Positions 57,240-64,000 of a stretch of DNA of 64,000 nucleotides are shown piece by piece (position 1 is the stretch's first letter; every line of letters starts with the position of its first letter). A program made the position numbers and the translations under genes. Below the pieces are notes generated by a model. The model was not told the DNA's origin and did not search any database. It saw nothing but the letters and a program-made list of their open reading frames with translations. The DNA lies in NCBI GenBank assembly GCA_902621725.1, contig CACNND010000007.1, positions 1 through 64,000 of the forward strand, written 5' to 3'. Source of the DNA: an uncultured Alphaproteobacteria bacterium (GTDB lineage Bacteria > Pseudomonadota > Alphaproteobacteria > HIMB59 > GCA-002718135).

Positions 57240-57419
57240 TTAATTATCTCTTTTGGACCAATAAAAATGATAGAAAAGAGTAGCTACGATAGCAACAAAA
57301 AGAGAGATAAAAGCTACGTAAATTATAGTTGCAATTGCCCAGTAAGCTACGGCTATTAAAAGACCAATAGCTGTTATCCCAGCCCAAAAATAGATCAGTC
57401 TCTCTAAAAATAATTGCAT
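57240..57419 (-). CDS. Small membrane protein, 59 residues
   Basis: From ATG 57419; a TTG right after the rbsK stop would add six residues. Two hydrophobic segments (about 8-28 and 30-50) with a basic SKRDN tail, so likely a two-helix inner-membrane peptide. Lies between rbsK and sbcB in the same direction with short gaps. No recognisable family. Confidence 0.6.
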   Translation of the reverse strand: MQLFLERLIYFWAGITAIGLLIAVAYWAIATIIYVAFISLFVAIVATLFYHFYWSKRDN

Positions 57420-57440
57420 ATTGATTCTATTATACAATAA

Positions 57441-58355
57441 TTATAGAAGTTTATCAATTTCCTCTCGAGAAGGCATGGAATTTGCTGTTCCAATTTTTGT
57501 CGTTGATAAACCAGCTGTTGCACTGGCAAATTTAAGAGCATCTTTAATATTTTGACCTTCTGTAAGTGCCGCAGCAAAACCTGCATTAAAAGCATCGCCG
57601 GCACCAGTGGTATCTACTACTGGATTTGAAAGATTAGCTATAGGTAAAGAGAATTTTTCTTCATTATTAGCAAAGAAAGCTCCTTTTTCTCCAAGAGTAA
57701 TAACGACATTTTTAATACCTTTTTCTAATAATTGCATAGCAGCTTTCTCAGCATCATCGTGTGTTTCAATATCGTGATCCACATAAAAACTAGCTTCCGT
57801 TTCATTTGGTGTAAAATAATCAATCATAGAAAATAAAGATTCATCTATTTCAGCAGCTGGAGCAGGATTTAAAATTGTTTTTACATTTAAACTATGTGCT
57901 TTTTTTAATGAATAGGTAACAACATCCTTTGGTACCTCTAGTTGTGTAAGAAATATACTTGAGTTTTTAATTGCCTCTTCTGCTTTATCTATATCTTTAA
58001 TAGTAATTGCACCTGCTGCACCCGGAAAAACATTGATAGCATTGGCTCCAGTTTCTTCATTTACAAGTATGCCTGCAGCACCAGTAGAATGATCTTTTGA
58101 AATATTTACATTACTATAATCAACACCAGAATTTTTGTAAATTTCTGTCGCCATCGAGCCAAATTGATCATCACCAATCTTAGAAATAAAAAAAGTTTTT
58201 GCACCAGCTTTAGCTGCAGCTACAGCTTGGTTTGATCCTTTTCCACCGGGGCCAATAATAAAATTTTTACCAAGAATAGTTTCACCCTCTATTGGAATTT
58301 TTTCTCCAAAAAAAACAAGGTCAGCAACAAAAATACCAAGAATACTAATCGACAT
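57441..58355 (-). CDS. rbsK: Ribokinase (PfkB family)
   Basis: 304 residues. GGKGSNQAVAAAKAGA near the start, LNPAPAAEID, FTPNETEA and the catalytic VDTTGAGDAFNAGF. Phosphorylates ribose or deoxyribose at C5. Two bases after the RbsD/FucU-type gene and followed by the small membrane protein. In context a deoxyribokinase activity is as likely as a ribokinase one. Confidence 0.93.
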   Translation of the reverse strand: MSISILGIFVADLVFFGEKIPIEGETILGKNFIIGPGGKGSNQAVAAAKAGAKTFFISKIGDDQFGSMATEIYKNSGVDYSNVNISKDHSTGAAGILVNEETGANAINVFPGAAGAITIKDIDKAEEAIKNSSIFLTQLEVPKDVVTYSLKKAHSLNVKTILNPAPAAEIDESLFSMIDYFTPNETEASFYVDHDIETHDDAEKAAMQLLEKGIKNVVITLGEKGAFFANNEEKFSLPIANLSNPVVDTTGAGDAFNAGFAAALTEGQNIKDALKFASATAGLSTTKIGTANSMPSREEIDKLL

Positions 58356-58357
58356 AA

Positions 58358-58816
58358 TTATTTATCGATTATCCAAACTGTTCCATCTGGTTTAATAACA
58401 CCTTTTGTTAAAATAAAATTACAGTAAGGTCGTCTTTCACTTGTCGTAATATATGCATAGGTTGATCTTGATTGCTTATAAAATTCTTGTCTTTCGTATG
58501 AACCAATATTCCAATGATCTCCTGATACCTCTTTAATTGCATCAATTACTTCTTTATTAGCATCATTAATTTCATCTGGTTGATTATCAACTTCCATACG
58601 GTGAACAGCTGACTCTACGAAACTATCCAATGGAAAAACAGATAAAACAGCTCTTATTACAGTTGTCATATCAAGGCCGTCTAATCGGTGAACTCTATTG
58701 TGGTTCGAATGAGCAGGATAATTAATATCGGATATAACGAGTCTATCACCATGACCCATTTCACGTAATGTTTTTAATATATCAGGACTTAAAATAGGAT
58801 CGACATTAATTAACAT
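58358..58816 (-). CDS. RbsD/FucU-family sugar mutarotase
   Basis: 152 residues. ILSPDILKTLREMGHGDRLVISDINYPAHS is the conserved N-terminal portion with the active-site His, followed by RLDGLDMTTVIRAVLSVFPLDSF; the C-terminal CNFILTKGV matches FucU. Interconverts anomers of ribose or fucose so that the kinase gets the right form. Next to rbsK, so ribose/deoxyribose is the plausible substrate. Confidence 0.92.
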   Translation of the reverse strand: MLINVDPILSPDILKTLREMGHGDRLVISDINYPAHSNHNRVHRLDGLDMTTVIRAVLSVFPLDSFVESAVHRMEVDNQPDEINDANKEVIDAIKEVSGDHWNIGSYERQEFYKQSRSTYAYITTSERRPYCNFILTKGVIKPDGTVWIIDK

Positions 58817-58828
58817 ATCTTTAGTATA

Positions 58829-61189
58829 TCACTCTCCGTATGGGATCCAAATATTTTTTACTTGTGTACTTTGATATAAAAACTCTTCTAAGAAATGTTC
58901 TTCTTTCGAAGACCAATCAAGATTTTTTGATTGTGGACACCAACTTCTTTTCAAATTTGATGTTGTACTTTGAATAACTTTTAAACGCTCATTATTATTT
59001 TCATTAAAATACCAAATACCATCGATATTTTCATGTTCTGCTAAGATTTTATTCAAACTATTTTGTTTAGTTGTGAGAATGTTAATATAACCTGCTGGAA
59101 CATCAGAAGTTTCAAGTAATTGATACAATTCTGTTGCTAAAAGAGACGTCTTTTGTCCTGGAACAATAATACTAGCATTTCCTGCTGCAAAATTTGATCC
59201 TAATGTAGTTATTAAACTTAATAGTGGATAATCATCATTTAAAATATTTGCAACAACGCCTATCGGTTCTTTAACAGCTAGTGTTAAACCTCTTATAGGA
59301 GGATTATGAATAGATCCTTCAAACTTATCAGCCATAGCACCATAATAAAATAATCTTTCAATAGATTGATCAAATTCTTTTTCGGCATCTTTTTGTGAAA
59401 TACCAATTAGAGATGATAGTAAACTAGAAAAGGTATTTTTTCGGTCTTGTAAATTTTCAGCTAAGTAATAAAGAATTTGAGATCTATTAAAATTAGTTGA
59501 AGATTTGCTAACTGCTTTCGATGCAACCTCGACTGTATCTCTTACATCTTTTCGATTTGCGTTAGGAACATCACAAATAAAATTATTGTGAGCATCATAT
59601 GAAGAAAAGGAATAGCCACTATCAGGTCTTTTTTGTTTACCTCCAATATATAATTTTGGTGTTCTATCTATAGAATTAGATGATCGACCTTTAGATGATT
59701 TTTTTCCTCTTTTTGACTTAGAAAGAGGTAGTTGTAATTTTGAATATGCTCTAATACCTTCTGAACCACCTTCTCTTCCAAAACCACTTTCTTTGTATCC
59801 TCCAAAACCACACGCAGCATCAAATAGGTTTGTAGAATTTAACCAGATCACTCCAGCTTTTACTTTTGGAGCAATATCTAAAGCTAAGTTAATATTTTCA
59901 GACCAAATACTTGCCGCAAGTCCGTATGGAGTATTATTTGCAATGGATACAGCTTCACTCGGTGTTCTAAATGTCATTGTTGTTAAAACTGGTCCAAATA
60001 TTTCTACTTGAGCAATAAAAGATGAAGGTGTTACATTTGTAAATAAAGATGGAGGATAAAATAAACCATTTGTTGGACATGACCATGAAGGTTGCCATAA
60101 TTTATTTCCATCCTTTTGCGCTTTATTTACTAAAGAATTAATTTTTTTAAGTTGGACAGGTGCAACTATAGCGCCAATATCAATAGACTTATCTAATGGA
60201 TCACCAACACGAAGTTTTTCCATTCTTTTCTTAAGTTTTTGGATAAATTTTTTCTCGATACTTTCTTGTACTAAGAGTCTTGACCCTGCACAACATACTT
60301 GGCCTTGGTTAAACCAAATCGCATCAACAACACCTTCTACCGCACTATCTAAATCAGCATCTTCAAAAACAATGAAAGGTGATTTGCCTCCAAGTTCCAT
60401 TGTCATTTTTTTATCTGGATTAGTATTTGTTTGAATTATTTTTTTTCCAACTTCAGTCGATCCAGTAAAGGCAATTTTTTTAATATCTTTATGCGATGTT
60501 ATATGTTCACCAGTAGAACCATCTCCCGTAATAATATTAATTACACCTTGTGGAATTTTAGCTTTCTCACAAAGTTCAGCAAAATAGAGTGCGCTGAGAG
60601 AAGTATATTCTGCTGGTTTTAAGACTACTGTATTTCCAAGAGCGATTGCAGGGGCAATTTTCCAAGCTAACATTAATAAGGGAAAGTTCCATGGTATAAT
60701 TTGCCCTACGACACCAATAGAATTATCAGAATTATTTGTATTCCTAGCAGACCATCCTGCATGATAATAAAAATGTCTTGCAACAAGTGGAATATCTATA
60801 TCTCTTGTTTCTCGTATTGGTTTACCATTATCAATAGTCTCTAAAACGGAAATAAATCTTGAATTTTTTTGTATTAAACGAGCTAGGGCATATAAATATT
60901 TTGAACGATCAAAAGATGATAATTTAGACCATTTAATATGAGCTTTCTTTGCAGCACTTACTGCAGCATTAACATCTTTTTTTGAAGCAACAGACAATGT
61001 TGCAATTTTTTTATTTGTAGAAGGGTTAATTACATTTAATTTTTTTGAGCTAGACGATTTTACAAATTTACCATTAATAAAATGATTATTTGGATTTTTT
61101 AAATTTTTTATCCAACTATTAACTACTTTGCTGTCTTCTGGTGCTGGCCCATAAGATATATTTTGAAAATTTTTTATAACTTTATCCAT
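58829..61189 (-). CDS. Tandem double-domain aldehyde dehydrogenase
   Basis: 786 residues: two aldehyde-dehydrogenase folds in a row. The first is complete, with PWNFPLLMLAWK, Glu in TMELGGKSP (about 268) and catalytic Cys in NQGQVCCAGS (about 302). The second (from about residue 515) keeps GNASIIVPGQKTS but lacks the GGKSP and C motifs, so it is probably structural. This double form is a known alphaproteobacterial type linked to deoC. In context it may oxidise the acetaldehyde produced by DeoC. Confidence 0.88.
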   Translation of the reverse strand: MDKVIKNFQNISYGPAPEDSKVVNSWIKNLKNPNNHFINGKFVKSSSSKKLNVINPSTNKKIATLSVASKKDVNAAVSAAKKAHIKWSKLSSFDRSKYLYALARLIQKNSRFISVLETIDNGKPIRETRDIDIPLVARHFYYHAGWSARNTNNSDNSIGVVGQIIPWNFPLLMLAWKIAPAIALGNTVVLKPAEYTSLSALYFAELCEKAKIPQGVINIITGDGSTGEHITSHKDIKKIAFTGSTEVGKKIIQTNTNPDKKMTMELGGKSPFIVFEDADLDSAVEGVVDAIWFNQGQVCCAGSRLLVQESIEKKFIQKLKKRMEKLRVGDPLDKSIDIGAIVAPVQLKKINSLVNKAQKDGNKLWQPSWSCPTNGLFYPPSLFTNVTPSSFIAQVEIFGPVLTTMTFRTPSEAVSIANNTPYGLAASIWSENINLALDIAPKVKAGVIWLNSTNLFDAACGFGGYKESGFGREGGSEGIRAYSKLQLPLSKSKRGKKSSKGRSSNSIDRTPKLYIGGKQKRPDSGYSFSSYDAHNNFICDVPNANRKDVRDTVEVASKAVSKSSTNFNRSQILYYLAENLQDRKNTFSSLLSSLIGISQKDAEKEFDQSIERLFYYGAMADKFEGSIHNPPIRGLTLAVKEPIGVVANILNDDYPLLSLITTLGSNFAAGNASIIVPGQKTSLLATELYQLLETSDVPAGYINILTTKQNSLNKILAEHENIDGIWYFNENNNERLKVIQSTTSNLKRSWCPQSKNLDWSSKEEHFLEEFLYQSTQVKNIWIPYGE

Positions 61190-61190
61190 A

Positions 61191-62135
61191 TTATCCTATT
61201 GCAAGTTTCTCTTTATTTGCATACCTGCCACTAGTGTAGTGATAGAGTTGTCTTTCTATATCAATTAATAAACTAGAAGCACCAATTCGCAATAATTTAG
61301 GATTAACCCATTCAAATCCTAGCTCTTCAGCAACCAATATTAAAAATTCTAAAACAGATTTTGATGTTGATATTCCACCTGCAGGTTTAAAACCAATCTT
61401 TTTTCCAGTTTTTGTATAAAAATCTCTAATCATTCTTAACATGACAAGACTATTATTTAAGTTAGCATTTATACTTTCTTTTCCTGTTGATGTTTTAATA
61501 AAATCGGCACCAGCCATCATACAAACTAAAGATGCCTTTGCTACATTTCGAAGAGTCTCAAGATCGCCAACACCAAGAATAGCTTTAATTTTTGTTTTAC
61601 CTGCAGTTTCTTTAAAACTACGAACCTCATCATATAATTTTTTCCAATTATTTTGTAGAACGTATCCTCTATTGATAACAATATCGATTTCATCAGCACC
61701 ATCTTTAATAGAGTCAGAAATTTCTTTTTTTCTAGTCGTATAAGATGATAAACCTGCAGGAAAACCTGTAGATACTGCTGCAATTGGGATTTTGTTTTGA
61801 ATTACTTTTGTACAATCTTTTATTAGATGGTGATAAACACACACAGCTCCTACTCTTACTGCATTATTTTCTAGTCCTAAATCCTGAAGAATATAATCAT
61901 CAATGGGATTCAGAGCTTTATTACACAGTCTTTCAACTTTTCCAAAAGTGTCGTCGCCACTTAGTGTAGTAAGATCAATTAAAGTAATAGCTTTTAACAA
62001 CCAAGCAACTTGAAATTCCTTTTTTACAGTTCTTCTTTTAGTTAAGGTAGATGTTCGACGCTCTACAGCACTCAAATTAATTTGTGTATTGTTCACCCAG
62101 CTTGTATCTAAGTTATAAAACGTTTTCTTTGTCAT
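61191..62135 (-). CDS. deoC: Deoxyribose-phosphate aldolase
   Basis: 314 residues, long-type DeoC with an N-terminal extension of about 75 residues. VCVYHHLIKDC, FPAGLSSYTT, ADEIDIVINRGYVL, Schiff-base lysine in GADFIKTSTGKE and GKKIGFKPAGGIS. Splits deoxyribose-5-phosphate to acetaldehyde and glyceraldehyde-3-phosphate. One base before the ALDH gene and four bases after gpsA. Confidence 0.95.
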   Translation of the reverse strand: MTKKTFYNLDTSWVNNTQINLSAVERRTSTLTKRRTVKKEFQVAWLLKAITLIDLTTLSGDDTFGKVERLCNKALNPIDDYILQDLGLENNAVRVGAVCVYHHLIKDCTKVIQNKIPIAAVSTGFPAGLSSYTTRKKEISDSIKDGADEIDIVINRGYVLQNNWKKLYDEVRSFKETAGKTKIKAILGVGDLETLRNVAKASLVCMMAGADFIKTSTGKESINANLNNSLVMLRMIRDFYTKTGKKIGFKPAGGISTSKSVLEFLILVAEELGFEWVNPKLLRIGASSLLIDIERQLYHYTSGRYANKEKLAIG

Positions 62136-62139
62136 CGAA

Positions 62140-63120
62140 TTAAATTTTTTCTTCTGTTATTGGTCTACTCAGTAAATTACTTAGTTCTTCTTTTAAATCA
62201 TGTTGATTATAAAGTATATTGTATACAGATTCCATAATTGGCATATCAATATTTTTTTTTTGTGAAATATTATAGACTGCTTTAACTGTATAATAACCCT
62301 CTGTTACTTCTTGCGATTTTAAAAGATCTATAAAATTATCATATTTTGAAGAAGCTAATTTAATACCAAACTGTGTATTACGAGAATTTTTAGAGCTACA
62401 TGTTAAAATGAGATCACCAAGCCCAGATAAACCAAATAATGTATTTTTATCAGCTTTAAATTTTTTTGCGTACCTGGTCATTTCAGCAAAAGATCTAGAT
62501 ATAAGTGCACTTTTAGCATTTTCGCCTAAATTCAATCCTTCTGCAACACCAGCTGCTATTGCATATATATTCTTTAACGCACCACCTATTTGCGTTCCAA
62601 TTAAATCATTTGAATAATAAATTCTAAACTCTTTATTAGGTATAAGTTTAGAAATATTCTCAAAATCTTTTTTATCTTTTGTTGCAAGCGTTACGGCAGT
62701 TGGTAAACTTTGAGATACTTCATTTGAAAAAGATGGGCCTGATAAAATACTAATTGATTTAAAAGGCATCATCTCATGAAATACATCTGTTAAAAATTTT
62801 GATGACGATATTTCAATACCTTTAGAGCATATAATAATATGATGATTTTTATTATGTAATGATGAATCCTTAATTACCTCCCTGATGTTTTGTGCAGGTA
62901 ATGTTATAAATAAAAATTTAACATTTCTAATTTCTTTCAAAGAAGTAGTAGCAGTGATATTTTCATTAAATGAACTGTATTTTAATTTTGGATTAATTTT
63001 ATGTTCATTTATTGATTTAACAATTTTTTCATCTCGAGCATAAATGATCACTTTATTATTACTTAATACTCGGGCAAGTGCACTCCCCCAAACTCCTCCA
63101 CCAAGAATTCCAATTGTCAT
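62140..63120 (-). CDS. gpsA: Glycerol-3-phosphate dehydrogenase (NAD(P)+)
   Basis: 326 residues from ATG 63120; a TTG start 27 nt upstream is rejected. Rossmann ILGGGVWGSALARVL at residues 4-18, ICSKGIE, ILSGPSFSNEV and the lysine in GGALKNIYAIAAG. Makes sn-glycerol-3-phosphate for phospholipids. It heads the long minus-strand run, directly followed by deoC. Confidence 0.96.
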   Translation of the reverse strand: MTIGILGGGVWGSALARVLSNNKVIIYARDEKIVKSINEHKINPKLKYSSFNENITATTSLKEIRNVKFLFITLPAQNIREVIKDSSLHNKNHHIIICSKGIEISSSKFLTDVFHEMMPFKSISILSGPSFSNEVSQSLPTAVTLATKDKKDFENISKLIPNKEFRIYYSNDLIGTQIGGALKNIYAIAAGVAEGLNLGENAKSALISRSFAEMTRYAKKFKADKNTLFGLSGLGDLILTCSSKNSRNTQFGIKLASSKYDNFIDLLKSQEVTEGYYTVKAVYNISQKKNIDMPIMESVYNILYNQHDLKEELSNLLSRPITEEKI

Positions 63121-63270
63121 ATTTTTGATCTTTATCTGGTGGGGCAAATGAAGTCAATTTTTGGTTTTTGGCTAAATTATTAGGTTTTTTTATGAAAAAA
63201 TTACATGATTGATTTTTGGAACTAGTATATGAGGTAGCCTATATAAAAAGTATACTTTTTTGGAGGAAAT
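63121..63270. promoter_or_regulatory. Divergent control region gpsA / binding-protein gene
   Basis: 150 bp between two outward genes. A loose plus-strand pair TTGGAA and TATATA with an 18-base spacer lies around 63216-63245. ATGAAAAAATTAC occurs both here (63192) and at the true start (63271), a short direct repeat. A strong GGAGG ribosome site at 63262-63266 serves the downstream gene. Confidence 0.4.
63245..63260. repeat. Perfect 16-bp palindrome AAAAAGTATACTTTTT
   Basis: The two 8-bp arms (63245-63252 and 63253-63260) are exact reverse complements, ending one or two bases before the GGAGG ribosome site. It may be an operator or a leader hairpin. A run of A and T reaching 16 bases is not rare in such AT-rich DNA, but the central GTATAC is more specific. 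Confidence 0.5.
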
Positions 63271-64000
63271 ATGAAAAAATTACTTCTAGCTGTTATTGTA
63301 AGCTTGTCGACTGTAACGACTGCTGCATTAGCAGAAATTAAAGTAGGAATTATTCTTGGTTTTACAGGACCAATTGAATCTTTAACTCCTGCTATGAGAG
63401 ATGGTGCTAGAATGGCATTTGATGAGGCATCAAACTCTGGAAATCTTTTAGGTGGTGAATCAATTACTATCTTAGAAGCTGACTCAACTTGTGTAGACTC
63501 TGCTGCTGCAACTGCTGCTGCTGAGGATCTAGTTGCACAAGGTGTAACTGCTATTATGGGCGCTGACTGTTCAGGTGTAACAGGTGCGATTAATGCAAAC
63601 GTTGCAGTACCAAATGGTATCTTAATGGTATCTCCATCTGCAACTTCACCAGGTCTAAGTAAAGTTCCTGATAATGGAACTTTTTGGCGTACTGCTCCAT
63701 CTGATGCAAAAGGTGGTCAGGTATTAGCTAAACTTGCTTTAAGCAGAGGAATTGAAAGTATAGCTGTAACGTATACTAACAATGACTACGGAAAAGGTTT
63801 AGCTGAAGTATTTGAAGCTTCATTTGCTCGTGGTGGCGGAACTATTACAGCATCAGCTGCACACGAAGATGGTAAAGCAGATTATTCATCAGAAGTTGGT
63901 GTTCTTGCATCAGCTGGTGGAGACGCACTACTAGTAATTGGTTATATCGATGATGGTGGAAAAGGAATGATCGAAGCATCTTTAGATTCAGGTGCATTTG
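63271..64000 (+). CDS. Branched-chain amino-acid-type ABC transporter substrate-binding protein (3' end cut)
   Basis: ATG 63271 with a strong GGAGG site; open to the window edge, about 243 residues seen. Signal peptide MKKLLLAVIVSLSTVTTAALA, then IKVGIILGFTGPIESL, the LivJ/LivK-like type 1 fold opening, IMGADCSGVTGA, and YTNNDYGKGLAEVFEA. Binds an amino acid, amide or urea-like solute in the periplasm. Codons are less AT-rich than in neighbours, suggesting high expression. The permease and ATPase genes are presumably to the right. Confidence 0.9.
   Translation, partial: MKKLLLAVIVSLSTVTTAALAEIKVGIILGFTGPIESLTPAMRDGARMAFDEASNSGNLLGGESITILEADSTCVDSAAATAAAEDLVAQGVTAIMGADCSGVTGAINANVAVPNGILMVSPSATSPGLSKVPDNGTFWRTAPSDAKGGQVLAKLALSRGIESIAVTYTNNDYGKGLAEVFEASFARGGGTITASAAHEDGKADYSSEVGVLASAGGDALLVIGYIDDGGKGMIEASLDSGAF

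Noticed and set aside
63192-63212. Six-codon ORF (ATG AAA AAA TTA ...) before the binding-protein gene
   Set aside because: Too short and lacks a ribosome site; treated only as a short direct repeat.

Overview
The window is a continuous, very AT-rich, densely packed bacterial chromosome segment. Several features point to a genome-streamlined alphaproteobacterium, most likely a marine SAR11/HIMB59-like lineage: the aroQ-accB-accC-aat block next to DUF2155 and NDUFA12 genes, mrcA-prfB divergent from rne, a two-domain dCTP deaminase, an alphaproteobacterial elongator tRNA-Met, many 1-20 nt overlaps between genes, and convergent genes that overlap at their 3' ends. The taxonomic call is inference from synteny and composition, not from a search.

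Region A (1-22853) is a surface-glycan island. It has two minus-strand nonulosonic/amino-sugar operons (about 1-6372 and 7548-13709), each with a NeuB-family synthase, and two tRNA genes with anticodon CAT (initiator Met at 6377-6453, elongator Met at 14642-14718). Two polytopic membrane proteins, two methyltransferases (one with a homopolymer frameshift) and a plus-strand sugar cassette complete it. The cassette (15955-22853) holds two zinc alcohol dehydrogenases, an Rpe-like epimerase, a TIM-barrel isomerase, a tandem-duplicated nucleotidyltransferase, a GT2 glycosyltransferase and a GDPD-like protein. The left edge carries an unusual fusion of a CBS pair to a nucleotide-sugar dehydrogenase. 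Together these look like synthesis of at least one CMP-nonulosonate, a formylated amino sugar, and one further unidentified activated sugar or polyol.

Region B (22843-54918) is core genome: sufB-C-D-S-T-A, mnmA, tyrS, prfB (with a programmed +1 frameshift site), mrcA, rne, an M48 protease, dcd, aroQ-accBC-aat, DUF2155, NDUFA12, pyrC, a GT9 heptosyltransferase-like gene, ygfZ, an MFS carrier, single-chain glycyl-tRNA synthetase, a 53-residue membrane protein, sppA, a polyprenyl synthase, a cupin and a small hypothetical, rpe, a LysR regulator, a 27-residue very basic peptide ORF, an SbmA/BacA-like transporter, fxsA and a DapA-family aldolase.

Region C (53989-63120) is one long minus-strand gene run: gpsA, deoC, double-domain aldehyde dehydrogenase, rbsD/fucU, rbsK, small membrane protein, sbcB, uppP, dapA-like. 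The first part reads as a deoxyribose/ribose salvage route. Divergent from it, at 63271, begins a branched-chain amino-acid-type periplasmic binding protein with a strong ribosome binding site and less AT-rich codons, cut by the right edge. I see no CRISPR array, insertion sequence, rRNA or replication origin, and no convincing intrinsic terminator.
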